Shown: in pieces, positions 33,629 to 42,290 of the stretch
Position numbering within the stretch: position 1 is the first letter of the stretch
How the letters are laid out: each line of letters begins with the position of its first letter
Origin: Pseudomonas sp. Irchel 3E13
GTDB lineage: Bacteria; Pseudomonadota; Gammaproteobacteria; Pseudomonadales; Pseudomonadaceae
Assembly: GCF_900187455.1 (NCBI RefSeq)
Contig: NZ_FYDX01000012.1
Coordinates: 156,402-220,401 of the forward strand
Direction: 5' to 3'
Length of the DNA stretch: 64,000 bases
Position numbers and translations under genes: made by a program
Notes under the pieces: generated by a model
Databases searched by the model: none
Told to the model about the DNA's origin: nothing
The model's input: only the letters and a program-made list of their open reading frames with translations

Positions 33629-33700
33629 CGTCCCCTGCCATGCGGGGTTGTGGTCGTGGAGGGGCGCGGTATTCGCGTCCACGAAACTGGTGGTGAGATC
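33629..33700 (+). promoter_or_regulatory. Two-hairpin leader, copy H (variant core)
   Basis: CCCC-N8-GGGG hairpin, core TGGTCGTGGAGGGG (GTGGA instead of GTAGA), second hairpin GGGCGCG-N5-CGCGTCC, then GGTGAG before ATG 33701. Pairing of both stems is kept while the sequence differs from other copies. Confidence 0.5.
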
Positions 33701-34480
33701 ATGGACTTTACTTGGGCGTTGGCGTACCACTCGGGCATGAGTGCGAGCAGCGACCTGCGAGCGGCAGTCGACGAAGGCATTCCTGTTGGGGTCGTTGCAA
33801 CGTTGTTGGACACCCTCAAATTGATCCGTGTGGTACCACGCCACCTCGACGCCGGAGGTGCCGTGTTCATCGACTCTGGGGCCTTTGCAGCTTTCCAGAA
33901 AGGTGATGTGGTGAACTGGTCTCGGGTGTTCTCTGCGTATGAAACGGTCCTGGGTCACACCGATCGGCCTGATGGCCTGAGCATCGTCGCGCCTGATGTC
34001 ATTGGTGACCAGACCGCAACGCTAGCACTGTGGGAGGTGCACGCAAAAAGAGTAGGCGCTTGGATCGCCGACGGTGCCCGGGTGATCGTTCCTCTGCAGC
34101 GAGGGAAGCTGTCGGCCGGCACGATGCTCGCCCATGCCAAACGCATCTTTCAAACCGACCGGTTCTGCGCGGGTATCCCATCGAACCTGGAGGCGATGAG
34201 CGCCGAGGACTGTTCGACGCTGCACCACCATGACTTCCATGTCCTTGGACGGGTGATCCTGACCCCAGAACTGTGGGACAAATTGCAGGCGCTATTGGCG
34301 AATAATCAAGATGCCACGTACACCGCAGATGCCAACTGGCTGCGATCGCGCATTCAAAAGATCAGCCGAGCCGCGCAAAGGCTTCGGCATGAACCAACCC
34401 GCAATCCGTTTGATACGTCACGAGCTCGCGCGGTGCGATCCGTCCTACGCGAAGAAGCGTACCAATACAAACAAGTCTGA
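33701..34480 (+). CDS. TGT/DpdA-like TIM-barrel protein, 259 aa
   Basis: The ATG at 33701 follows leader H. The order of motifs VFIDSGAFAAFQ, IVAPDVIGDQ, VIVPLQRG and FCAGIPSN fits the queuine tRNA-ribosyltransferase superfamily fold, as in DpdA-type enzymes that insert 7-deazaguanine into DNA: a DSGA-type Asp, a D near the barrel centre and the GIP(S) loop. I cannot see the zinc-binding Cys/His set of classical TGT. The family relation is moderate; base exchange on DNA or RNA is inference. Confidence 0.45.
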   Translation: MDFTWALAYHSGMSASSDLRAAVDEGIPVGVVATLLDTLKLIRVVPRHLDAGGAVFIDSGAFAAFQKGDVVNWSRVFSAYETVLGHTDRPDGLSIVAPDVIGDQTATLALWEVHAKRVGAWIADGARVIVPLQRGKLSAGTMLAHAKRIFQTDRFCAGIPSNLEAMSAEDCSTLHHHDFHVLGRVILTPELWDKLQALLANNQDATYTADANWLRSRIQKISRAAQRLRHEPTRNPFDTSRARAVRSVLREEAYQYKQV

Positions 34481-34496
34481 ACAGGGCGCAATTATC

Positions 34497-34769
34497 ATGA
34501 CCACACCCTCCCCCCTGATGGCAGCAACACGTGATGCCAGCTGGTTCAACCGCCCGGATGTTCGTTCGCCCAAGCGTTACCACCTTGTCAGCTTAACCGG
34601 CGACCCGAAATGTCGCCTAAGGACCCTGCTCGGCGATCCAATGGCAGCAGTTGACGTTCCAACGAACCTGCGCTGCCAGCGCCCTGGCTGTCGTGACGGC
34701 TGGCCGGTAGATCCGCCCGAACTGTCATCCGATTCCCCATCTGCTGGGCAATCGGTTGGAACAGCTTAG
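34497..34769 (+). CDS. Hypothetical protein, 90 aa
   Basis: Starts 16 bases after the TGT-like gene, probably co-transcribed. It has a short Cys pattern (KCRL...RCQRPGCRDGW) that might bind a metal. No family recognised. Confidence 0.45.
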   Translation: MTTPSPLMAATRDASWFNRPDVRSPKRYHLVSLTGDPKCRLRTLLGDPMAAVDVPTNLRCQRPGCRDGWPVDPPELSSDSPSAGQSVGTA

Positions 34770-34858
34770 CGGCGTGATTCACTGTCGCCGGGCGACCCAT
34801 CGAAGGGTGACCTAGGCATCAACATTGGCGAGCAACTCAGGGGCGCTGCCTAATGCCC

Positions 34859-35314
34859 CTACCGCTCGCTATACGAGGATCCGTTCTCACTTGAAACAGA
34901 GTCACAGACCAGAGGCCGGCCAGTGTCCGGACTGTACCGGACGAACGTGCTGTCTCTACGGTGCTCAATCAGCCTCACAACCTGTATGCGGTTGATGCAG
35001 TAGGTTCTGTACCTCACACCAAACTGTTCAAAACCTGCGTTCTGCCCACCACTGCAACCTATCGCCAGGCCCTGCGCATCGAGCAGTGCTGTAACAGGGT
35101 TCCCCAAGCGAGTCAGGTAGCTGACCCCATCCACGCAAGTCGTCATTGAAGCCAGATCAGCCTGAGAGACAGTCACGCCAGGCAGTTCTAGCTGTCTAGG
35201 CGGCTGAGGACCAAGGAACGTGAAAAGGGAATAGCCACCAAGGCCGCAGATCACTATTGCGCAACCGACCTTCCGGAGCGCTTGGCTGACTGGGTGTTTC
35301 GGATTCACTGGCAT
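34859..35314 (-). CDS. Membrane-anchored hypothetical protein, 151 aa
   Basis: ATG 35314 follows GGAG by six bases. Residues 16-36 form one membrane segment or uncleaved signal (VGCAIVICGLGGYSLFTFLG). The periplasmic part has four to five cysteines (TTCVDGVSYLTRLG, IGCSGG, YCINRI, VCDSV). Such a layout recalls small plasmid-encoded inner-membrane proteins. No function assigned. Confidence 0.55.
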   Translation of the reverse strand: MPVNPKHPVSQALRKVGCAIVICGLGGYSLFTFLGPQPPRQLELPGVTVSQADLASMTTCVDGVSYLTRLGNPVTALLDAQGLAIGCSGGQNAGFEQFGVRYRTYCINRIQVVRLIEHRRDSTFVRYSPDTGRPLVCDSVSSENGSSYSER

Positions 35315-35373
35315 TGTGAACTCCAATCAGCCTTACAAATAAGACGACTCATCCTGACCCTCCAGATTTAGCA

Positions 35374-35970
35374 ATCAGCACCACCGGTGCCGGCAATATT
35401 GTCATGGACCTGGGTGAGCCATGTATCGGCAATCTGCCACCTGGAAAGGGTCTGATACCCGTGGTTTCCAGCGCTTTCGCGTGTCGAAAGTTTACTTTGC
35501 GTTGGGAGATCGACTGGGCTGGAACAGCTTATCGCCTTTATGCGCAGTCGCCGGGCCACCTCAGAGAAAGGCGTCACGTGTATCAGCGCTGGCTTGGAAC
35601 ATCCTCCGAAGCCACCAATAGTCGAATTACTGCGCCGCCCACAATGCCAGGAACGAAGGCAAAAGCGAGCATCGTCATCCGGATCAAGTCGCTTTGGAAG
35701 CCGACTTCGCGAAGGAATTCCTCCCCAGGCCTGATCCAAAGAAAAAGTGCGGTGGCGATTGCGAAGGCAATGAGGTTGCTGAATTTGTAGATGAATTTCA
35801 TAGCCAAACCCTTAGTCGATTTCTTGATCTGGTGGAGATGACTCGATTGACCGGTCCGGTAGCTTGAATGGCGAACAGAATCAACGATCAGCACCACCGG
35901 TGCCGGCGGTATTGTCACGGACCTAGGGGAGCCATGAATCGGCAATCTGCCACCTAAAAAGGGCCTGATA
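35374..35970. repeat. 84-base direct repeat, two copies about 510 bases apart
   Basis: Positions 35374-35457 and 35887-35970 match at about nine of ten positions (both start ATCAGCACCACCGGTGCCGG). The copies flank the 72-aa membrane-protein gene. On the minus strand they encode a similar peptide (RWQIADTWL and NIAGTGGAD), so they may be remnants of one protein's C-terminus or of a mobile unit. Confidence 0.6.
35583..35801 (-). CDS. Small two-helix membrane protein, 72 aa
   Basis: ATG 35801 with AAGGG upstream. Two hydrophobic helices (about 7-25 and 43-65) joined by a charged loop with EEFLREVGFQSD. Possible small inner-membrane protein; function unknown. It lies between the two copies of the 84-base repeat. 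Confidence 0.5.
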   Translation of the reverse strand: MKFIYKFSNLIAFAIATALFLWIRPGEEFLREVGFQSDLIRMTMLAFAFVPGIVGGAVIRLLVASEDVPSQR

Positions 35971-36309
35971 GCCGGGCGGCCTCCACTCTCCTGCCGGGGG
36001 AGTTCAACTTGTGCTGGTCGATCAGCGGAAACAACCTGCCCCATTGGGTGCGTTTGCTGATAAGGAGAAAATTACAAAGACTTGGGCCTGGTGCTGACTC
36101 GTTGGGCCAATTGTCTACCTGGAGTCACGTTCCCTTTGCTAATCGGTAATTCGGTTGTGCTATTTGTTCTGCGTACCTGGACTCAAGCACCGATGCGTGG
36201 TGACCGTAGCGTCCCGATAGTCGACGTCACCAGGTGTAGCGCTGAGGACAATTTCCTCCTACGCTGCTATGCGAAATTTAGGGCTGATTTTTTCAAAGGA
36301 GAACTACCG

Positions 36310-36684
36310 GTGGACAAGCAAAAACTTCAGCAAATCGCGGCGTTCGCCGCTGATGAGAAACGATTGAACGCTGCCTTTGAGAATGTGATTGGAGGCATCG
36401 AAAGCGGCCGTATTCGGGCTGATGACTTTCCAATCGCAGCTGCACCGCTCCGAGCGGGTGGACTGAAGGACAACCGGGAGTTTGTGGCTCGCTACTTAGA
36501 GCAGTCTGCTGGACTGACGCTCAGCCCAGACCAGAAGCTCGCGCTCGATGACACGATAACCGCTCTTCCTCCAGGTGCGAGCATTGAAGAGCTGTACCTT
36601 GCCCTTGATCAGGTTCCATCACTGGCAAGCTTCACCGCGGCCCTGCGAAAGGCCCATGCCGAATCGGTAGATGCCCCACACTGA
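36310..36684 (+). CDS. Hypothetical helical protein, 124 aa
   Basis: GTG 36310 follows a strong AAAGGAG, and the sequence becomes coherent from there (DKQKLQQIAAFAADEKRLN). Frames upstream (to 36082) are less protein-like. All-helical, acidic, no motif recognised. The 508 bases before it contain the second copy of the 84-base repeat and no other gene I can support. Confidence 0.55.
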   Translation: MDKQKLQQIAAFAADEKRLNAAFENVIGGIESGRIRADDFPIAAAPLRAGGLKDNREFVARYLEQSAGLTLSPDQKLALDDTITALPPGASIEELYLALDQVPSLASFTAALRKAHAESVDAPH

Positions 36685-36819
36685 GGCCGTCGGTCATGCC
36701 CCTGGCCAGGGCTTGTGGATCAAACTACGGCCAGTCCTGGGCGCGATGCTCGCGCCCTACCCTCCTGCCGCAACCTCACGTTTCAATGCCTGTAGGCAGT
36801 CGCTGATATATGCCTGAAG

Positions 36820-37518
36820 TCACTCTGGGGCTTGGACAGCTTTAGAACGGGCGTCAGCGAATGCCTTGGCATGTCGCGCAAGCTGCGCAACGTGGCGCTC
36901 AAGCTGTTTCTCTGCCTGGGTCATTGCCCTGAGGCCCCAGCGCTGCACCAGGCCGCTGTGATGCGCACTGACCTCGCTCGACTCATAGATCGGACTCACG
37001 TCGAGAACAGCCATCAGCCCTGTAGTGCTCGCCGAACGCGTGTTCATCACCACCTGAGTGTTGTGTGAGTCCAACACCTGAAGGCCAAGTGATTCGTAGA
37101 ACGGTACCTTTTTGATCTGGCAGGTGAGCTCAGTGTGGGGGTGCTGTCCGATCAGCATCTTCATCAACTGGGTACCAATACCGCGGCGGCGATGGGATTG
37201 CTTGACCGCCATGTAGTTGACCCCGCACGCCTCAGGGTGGGTGGGCACTGGAGAGAACAGGAGAAATCCGACTACTTCATGCGGAGCTGCGTCATCGAAT
37301 GCCACCAGGAGCTCTACCGGCTCACTGGCGACTTTGCCTATGCGACTGATGTACGCCCCAATTTCGGTGGGTAGTGCCCAACGATAGATCTCGTAGAGAA
37401 GATTGCTGGGCGGTACAGCGAGCATGCTCAGCTCAGTGATGTTGTCCTCCACGAGCTTGAGCACTTGCTCGCCGATAGCTTGACCGGGTGGAGTGGCATG
37501 GTAGCGAGTGATGCTCAT
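36820..37518 (-). CDS. GNAT-family N-acetyltransferase, 232 aa
   Basis: GNAT core at about 65-165: HEVVGFLLFS, NYMAVKQSHRRRGIGTQLM as acetyl-CoA motif A (R-R-G-I-G), and VPFYESLGLQV as motif B. It has the same extended C-terminal helix (SGLVQRWGLRAMTQAEKQLERH) as the GNAT at 9971, to which it is clearly related in layout. Substrate unknown. Starts at ATG 37518. Confidence 0.75.
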   Translation of the reverse strand: MSITRYHATPPGQAIGEQVLKLVEDNITELSMLAVPPSNLLYEIYRWALPTEIGAYISRIGKVASEPVELLVAFDDAAPHEVVGFLLFSPVPTHPEACGVNYMAVKQSHRRRGIGTQLMKMLIGQHPHTELTCQIKKVPFYESLGLQVLDSHNTQVVMNTRSASTTGLMAVLDVSPIYESSEVSAHHSGLVQRWGLRAMTQAEKQLERHVAQLARHAKAFADARSKAVQAPE

Positions 37519-37571
37519 TCGGGATTCCTAAACAAAAGTGAGTAGAAGGTCTGATCTAACGAGAGAATGCA

Positions 37572-38003
37572 TCAGCTGAGTCGAAGGTCAGAATAACGAG
37601 ACAACTGGAATCGGCGAGCCTCGACGAGTAGTGAAGCAATAAAAAATGCAACAGCTGGTATCGATATCCAGTTCTCATAACCTGATGTTGCTTCCCAATT
37701 GAGCGGATTAATCAACAGCCCAATTAAGATTGCTGAATTAGCGCAGACTGCCTTTGTCGAGGGCTTCCATCTCGTAACGAATCCGGTCAGTAACAATGCT
37801 ATGACCGTGCCGCATTTCAAACTCGATGAAAGAATGGTTTCTCCCGGAGCGAGCGGGAAATACCATACTAGCCCTGCCCAGTATACGGCCATTGTTAAAA
37901 GCAGGGCGTTGCGCAGAAGACTGAGCTTCTCGATACGTTTTTTAAGTAAGGACTGCAAGGTTCTCTCCGTTTCCGTGATTAAGCCGGGAAGCTGGTACTC
38001 CAC
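37572..38003 (-). CDS. Integral membrane protein, 143 aa
   Basis: Four hydrophobic segments (about 30-47, 62-78, 86-100 and 111-128) predict a small inner-membrane protein. The N-terminal 28 residues are charged and helical and may interact with a partner. No known family. Confidence 0.55.
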   Translation of the reverse strand: MEYQLPGLITETERTLQSLLKKRIEKLSLLRNALLLTMAVYWAGLVWYFPLAPGETILSSSLKCGTVIALLLTGFVTRWKPSTKAVCANSAILIGLLINPLNWEATSGYENWISIPAVAFFIASLLVEARRFQLSRYSDLRLS

Positions 38004-38131
38004 TGCTCGAATTGTGATTCACCATGGCGCCTGGCCCCAGTTTTCTAGGCCGGGGATTGGGATGCTGCTGAGGCGGTGTCCTCCAGACCTAGCAAGCTGC
38101 TTTGACGCTCTCGTAGAACATGCGTTTTCCC

Positions 38132-38458
38132 TCAATTTACGGTGTTGACACCGAGGTGCTTACAAAGAGCATCCAGCTTAGTTTCAAGAGCCTGAACCGC
38201 TGGCGTTGCCGAAACATCCTCGACTAACGGAGGGCGCGGATGGGTACCGGACAGACCTTTGCCTAGCTCTCGGCAAGAAACAATCACTAACGCGACCGCC
38301 ACAGCAGCAAAACCTACTGCCCCAATACCAAACCACCATTCCATCGCAAACGCCGTAGGTATGTTCGCGCAACTCCAGGTCGTTAGGACCGAGTAAAAAA
38401 CCAACCAAGCAGGGCTGTTTAAAGGTGTGGCTTCAAGTCTCATCAGAATATCCATCAT
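38132..38458 (-). CDS. Small membrane protein with coiled-coil tail, 108 aa
   Basis: Two hydrophobic segments (WLVFYSVLTTWSC and IGAVGFAAVAVALVIVSC) are followed by a short helix (AVQALETKLDALCKHLG). Start uncertain: ATG 38458 is used, but later ATG codons at residues 2 and 6 are possible. Function unknown. Confidence 0.45.
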   Translation of the reverse strand: MMDILMRLEATPLNSPAWLVFYSVLTTWSCANIPTAFAMEWWFGIGAVGFAAVAVALVIVSCRELGKGLSGTHPRPPLVEDVSATPAVQALETKLDALCKHLGVNTVN

Positions 38459-38618
38459 TTCGTGTGCGCGAAAATCGCATCTTCTCTTAATACCTAGCCC
38501 CAGTATCACAGGGCTTATGGGTGTAGCTGAGCGGTTTCCTACTTACCAGCACTATTGCCGAAAGTGAGGAACACCGCGGCGCTGACTCGCACCACAGCTA
38601 ACGCCCAGCCCCCCACCC

Positions 38619-38870
38619 TCAGAAGGCTTTCGCCTGCTGGTCAATTGGCTGGCACCGCTTTTTGAGACCTACCAGGTCCCGGCGTCGGATCTCGATCGCA
38701 CCGCGGTTGGCCTGCATGAGCAGTTTGGCGGCACAGTCTGACCCAGCCATAGCCGCTTGAATTTCGGAAACGGTTGCAGCCTTAAATGTGCTTGCGACCG
38801 ACAGCACACCAACTACTGCCAATGCGCAGCCGGCGAGTACTGCTCCGGTGAGCATGACTTTGCTTTTCAT
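38619..38870 (-). CDS. Small exported or anchored protein, 83 aa
   Basis: The N-terminus (MKSKVMLTGAVLAGCALAVV) is a signal peptide or anchor; the mature part has two cysteines that may pair. ATG 38870 is preceded by AGAGGAACG. No family recognised. Confidence 0.55.
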   Translation of the reverse strand: MKSKVMLTGAVLAGCALAVVGVLSVASTFKAATVSEIQAAMAGSDCAAKLLMQANRGAIEIRRRDLVGLKKRCQPIDQQAKAF

Positions 38871-39096
38871 GGTCGTTCCTCTTGCCTTCCTATGTGAGCG
38901 GCCTGCTTCACGTTTCAGGCCCTCTGAAAGACCCTTTGGTCAGGCTCTCTGCCCCCATCGAGTCGCTGCCCTGTAGCTTAAATTTTCCCACAGTCGCGGA
39001 TCTCGCAAGCCCCAATTCTGCCCTGCAGGTGGCACCAACCCCGGTCTGACAATCGGGGCTAGCAATTGGCTTCTAGGCCTCGTTTCCAGTCCAGGA

Positions 39097-40806
39097 TCAG
39101 GCCGCTTTACGCCTTGCCACCAGGACAACGACCGATACCGCAGTGCCGGCGAAGGCGTTCTCGATTACGCCGGACCACTCCAGTTCGAAGCCTGGGAGCA
39201 ACTCCTTGTGCTTAGCGATGGCCGGCAGAACCGCGGTTATCTGGCCGTCATCCGCCAGCAACCCTGCTGCAGCGTTCAAATGTGACAACCAGCGGCCTTC
39301 GCTGAATGGTGGGTTGCATACGACCCGGTCGAATCGCTCATCAGTCGTGCTCGCCCATTCAAGGAAGTCAGCCTGGGTAACGTCGAAGCCCTTCGCTGCA
39401 AGCACCTTGCAGTGCAACTCGCTGATCTCGATGCAACGGGTCTGGTCCTTGGGCATGTGATCGGCAAGGCCGCCTACCCCTGCTTGCGGCTCGAGGCAGG
39501 AATGCCCCTCCTGGATGTCGGCCAGATCGACTACCAGCTCAGCGAGAGTACCGGGGGTTGGGTAGAACTGATGCCCTTTGGTATCTGGGATGCAGCCGCT
39601 GATGATGATCTCGTCGAGCGCCTCCCGGGGGTCGAAAGCGAACTCAAACCATACGTGCGAATTCTTGTTATGGCGCACACCACCGATCATGGCCAGGACC
39701 TTTTCTGCCTCGGCCTGGACTGCCGCGTTGCGATCGCCATAGAACTGGAGAGCGTAGGGGTTTGCCGTCAGCGGCTGCCGTGGTTCCTGCCACCGATCCC
39801 ACTTCACAGGTTTATTCGGCTCAGATCGCATAGCCGACAGCATGGCAATCACCGGGAACGGCAACGGTTTCACGAAAACCTTGTGCTGTTTGGCCTTGGC
39901 CTTTGGCTTGGTGCGGAAACTTGCCGGGATGGCAGATGGGTAGATGCTGGCCAATACCGCGTTGAGTCGCCATGCCATTTCCGGGTGGACCTCGATATGG
40001 CAGGTCCCCTTTTTGAACAGCTTCATGCGCAGGGTGCCACCATCGACGTCGAACCATTCGCCCGTACGACGACGGAACGCGGTCAAAAGTGGCTGAGTAT
40101 CACCGTGTTTCAACTCCTCGCGCCCCATGAATTTAGCGATGATGCAGCGCAGGTCATTCAGGTATCCAGAGCGGTCATGATCGATGGTGTCATAGCTGGT
40201 GATCATGTTGGCGACGATCAACCGATTGCCGAAGGCGCCAGACTGGTTTGTGACGTGATCGCCGGACAATGCCCGGAATATACCGTCGACCCTTTCTGCA
40301 AAGAACCTTGAGCGCGACAACAGCAACTCGTTGAGAGTGGACCTCACGCTCATCTCTTCGAAATCAGGCAGAGGGTGGATCTCCCACTCTTCCTCGACCT
40401 GTTCCGACGACCGCCGCCTGTGAGCCTTCTTGCCCAATGGGTTGCGGATCTGTTCCTGCCATTCGGAGCGGCGTTTCTGGGGCATGCAATCATAGACGTC
40501 GGTCAGTGCCAGGGCCTTACCCCAGTAGGACGCGTTGAGCGATCCTATGGCCGGCTCCAGCTGCATCAAATTCGCGATGTTGGTGGTGTAGTAGCGTCCC
40601 TGTTCGCTGGTGTTGCCCTCCATGAAGTGATGGAGCGCCACGCTGTAGCCACCACCCGTCATCATCTCGTGCAACTGCTCGATACGGGCGCGTTCGGCCT
40701 GGTAACCACCAATCAGACCGTCTACCAGGTCGGAGGCGACCGGGGCGAAGAACTCGCAAGCGTCTTCGACAAGGTCACCAATTTGGGCGTGGGAGAGGTC
40801 AGTCAT
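39097..40806 (-). CDS. DUF4942-type protein with C-terminal adenine-methyltransferase domain, 569 aa
   Basis: The N-terminal 400 residues match the DUF4942 layout seen in phage and plasmid methyltransferases (e.g. GGGYSVALHHFMEGNTSEQGRYY is replaced in mature form by helices, and a FDPREAL segment follows). The last 170 residues are a Rossmann methyltransferase: FYPTPGTLAELVVDLA, an acidic loop LEPQAGVGGLADHM, and the catalytic CNPPFSEGRW of N6-adenine methyltransferases. It probably methylates adenine in DNA, self-protecting or regulatory. Single gene with its own start at ATG 40806. Confidence 0.8.
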   Translation of the reverse strand: MTDLSHAQIGDLVEDACEFFAPVASDLVDGLIGGYQAERARIEQLHEMMTGGGYSVALHHFMEGNTSEQGRYYTTNIANLMQLEPAIGSLNASYWGKALALTDVYDCMPQKRRSEWQEQIRNPLGKKAHRRRSSEQVEEEWEIHPLPDFEEMSVRSTLNELLLSRSRFFAERVDGIFRALSGDHVTNQSGAFGNRLIVANMITSYDTIDHDRSGYLNDLRCIIAKFMGREELKHGDTQPLLTAFRRRTGEWFDVDGGTLRMKLFKKGTCHIEVHPEMAWRLNAVLASIYPSAIPASFRTKPKAKAKQHKVFVKPLPFPVIAMLSAMRSEPNKPVKWDRWQEPRQPLTANPYALQFYGDRNAAVQAEAEKVLAMIGGVRHNKNSHVWFEFAFDPREALDEIIISGCIPDTKGHQFYPTPGTLAELVVDLADIQEGHSCLEPQAGVGGLADHMPKDQTRCIEISELHCKVLAAKGFDVTQADFLEWASTTDERFDRVVCNPPFSEGRWLSHLNAAAGLLADDGQITAVLPAIAKHKELLPGFELEWSGVIENAFAGTAVSVVVLVARRKAA

Positions 40807-40933
40807 GGGCAGTATCTCGAGAAAGTTTCAGTACTGCAGAAGCCCCCAGTGAAGGAGGCGTGGTCGTCGTCAGCGTGAAATCGAAGATTCTTCTCGGCGG
40901 TCTGCAATAGCCCCTAAGGGATCTGTTCGACCT

Positions 40934-41185
40934 TCAGGAATAGAGGTACTTGATGTGGTAGACCGGGATCTCGTGGAATTTGCGGCCACAAGCATCGTCG
41001 GCAACAAAGCAGCTGCTGACGTCGTCGGTGAAGTCAACGCCAAGCCGGCCACGATCTTCGCTGCGGATGACGCCCTTTGCCCCGGCGGTGGCGATCAGCT
41101 CGCCGTGGAGGTTTCGGTAGTCTTTGTGAATTACAACGTTCTTGAACTGGGTCATGTCTCGGCATCCTTCGCAATCCGGCTTCAT
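40934..41185 (-). CDS. Small hypothetical protein, 83 aa
   Basis: ATG 41185 follows AGGAGAG by ten bases. The sequence is beta-rich (NVVIHKDYRNLHGELIATAGAKGVI) with Cys at both ends; a small barrel is likely. No family recognised. In the same direction as, and upstream of, the methyltransferase gene. Confidence 0.5.
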   Translation of the reverse strand: MKPDCEGCRDMTQFKNVVIHKDYRNLHGELIATAGAKGVIRSEDRGRLGVDFTDDVSSCFVADDACGRKFHEIPVYHIKYLYS

Positions 41186-41388
41186 GAAAAAGTCTCTCCT
41201 GAGAAGTCGAATGCGCAAGGGGCAGCCAAGTCATTTTTATCGAATGCTTCCGGCCTGGCTGGGTGCAGGGAGACACGCGCAAGCGTCCTTGATCCCTGCC
41301 CGGTAAGAGCTATAGAGCGGGGGGCGTTGACCGTGCACAAGGTTTCGAACGACATTCCTGGCCAGTTCTGCGAGCGCTAGAGCTCGAA

Positions 41389-41586
41389 CTATTGCCCGGT
41401 GGTTGCCTGAGCTCGCGCCAGCTGGACTGGGCTGAGTTTTGACGTGAGCGCATCACGTGCATCGTCATATTCTGACGTGACATTGGCGATGGCGATGGCC
41501 ATCGATTGCTGGTTGTGATCCTTGGGTACGCATCGCTTGGAGGCATACGCAAGGTCCAGGTCTGTGTGCGCTCCAGTAAGCCCCAA
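41389..41586 (-). CDS. Possible small hypothetical protein, 65 aa
   Basis: Protein-like frame (IANVTSEYDDARDALTSKLSP) with a weak TTG start and no good ribosome-binding site; an internal ATG at residue 29 could be used. Real status uncertain. Confidence 0.3.
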   Translation of the reverse strand: MGLTGAHTDLDLAYASKRCVPKDHNQQSMAIAIANVTSEYDDARDALTSKLSPVQLARAQATTGQ

Positions 41587-41746
41587 CTCCGAAGCTATGC
41601 CGTACTAAACGAACGCCTGGTTAAGGTCTCCTGAACTGCAGGGGCCTCGGGCATAGTGATTGCCGAGCTTGAACCGGTCTGGCGCGAAGCTCGGGCTGAA
41701 TCAGGCGGGCTCCTAAAGCTATGGGCATCAGGCGCCCAAGCTATAT

Positions 41747-42100
41747 CTATTTCCCCTCGCCGACCCCCTTGGCAAGGCATGGAATGTTTAGCGAGAACAA
41801 TTCGCCCTCTTTTGCCATGGCGAACTTGTCGTACACCGCCTGGCGGGTTCGAGGGCCGTAGTCTTTCTCAATAGCCCGGAGAATCCGCTTACCGGTGTAA
41901 GCCGAATAAAAGGGGAGCGCGAAAAAGGTCAGGATCAGGGAGGCCCCCACCCAGAACGGGATTGAAACAACCCCATTATTGAACTGTTTCATGGTGACCC
42001 CTACTGTCACGAGGGCCATCATCCATGGTAAGCCAATATAGCCAATGGGATTACCAAGGGTAAAAGCAATTTGGCGTAGCACTTTGTTGGAGTAGCTCAT
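41747..42100 (-). CDS. Membrane protein, 117 aa
   Basis: Two membrane helices (about 18-35 and 47-66) with a basic C-terminal cytoplasmic tail (RAIEKDYGPRTRQAVYDKF). AAGGAA precedes ATG 42100. Family unknown. Confidence 0.55.
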   Translation of the reverse strand: MSYSNKVLRQIAFTLGNPIGYIGLPWMMALVTVGVTMKQFNNGVVSIPFWVGASLILTFFALPFYSAYTGKRILRAIEKDYGPRTRQAVYDKFAMAKEGELFSLNIPCLAKGVGEGK

Positions 42101-42290
42101 GGTGTTCCTTGATGGTTCAGACGACTTGCAGGCGTGGGCGGTCAGGGTTCAAGGCACTTTACCTCCCGCTAGCCTAATGAAAGGGACTATCCGATCCAGT
42201 AACTGGGCCGGATGATTGGTCCTTCCTTTGGCGGGTCTGCACCTCCATACACTCGTGCAGGACTGCTGCCTGGCCTCACCCGCACAGCCG

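Noticed and set aside
36739-36757. Perfect GGGCGCGA-TGC-TCGCGCCC hairpin considered as a leader copy
   Set aside because: No GTAG core before it and no gene after it; it may be a terminator-like structure or chance.
39412-40311. 299-codon plus-strand frame opposite the methyltransferase
   Set aside because: Antisense shadow; the minus strand carries clear methyltransferase motifs.
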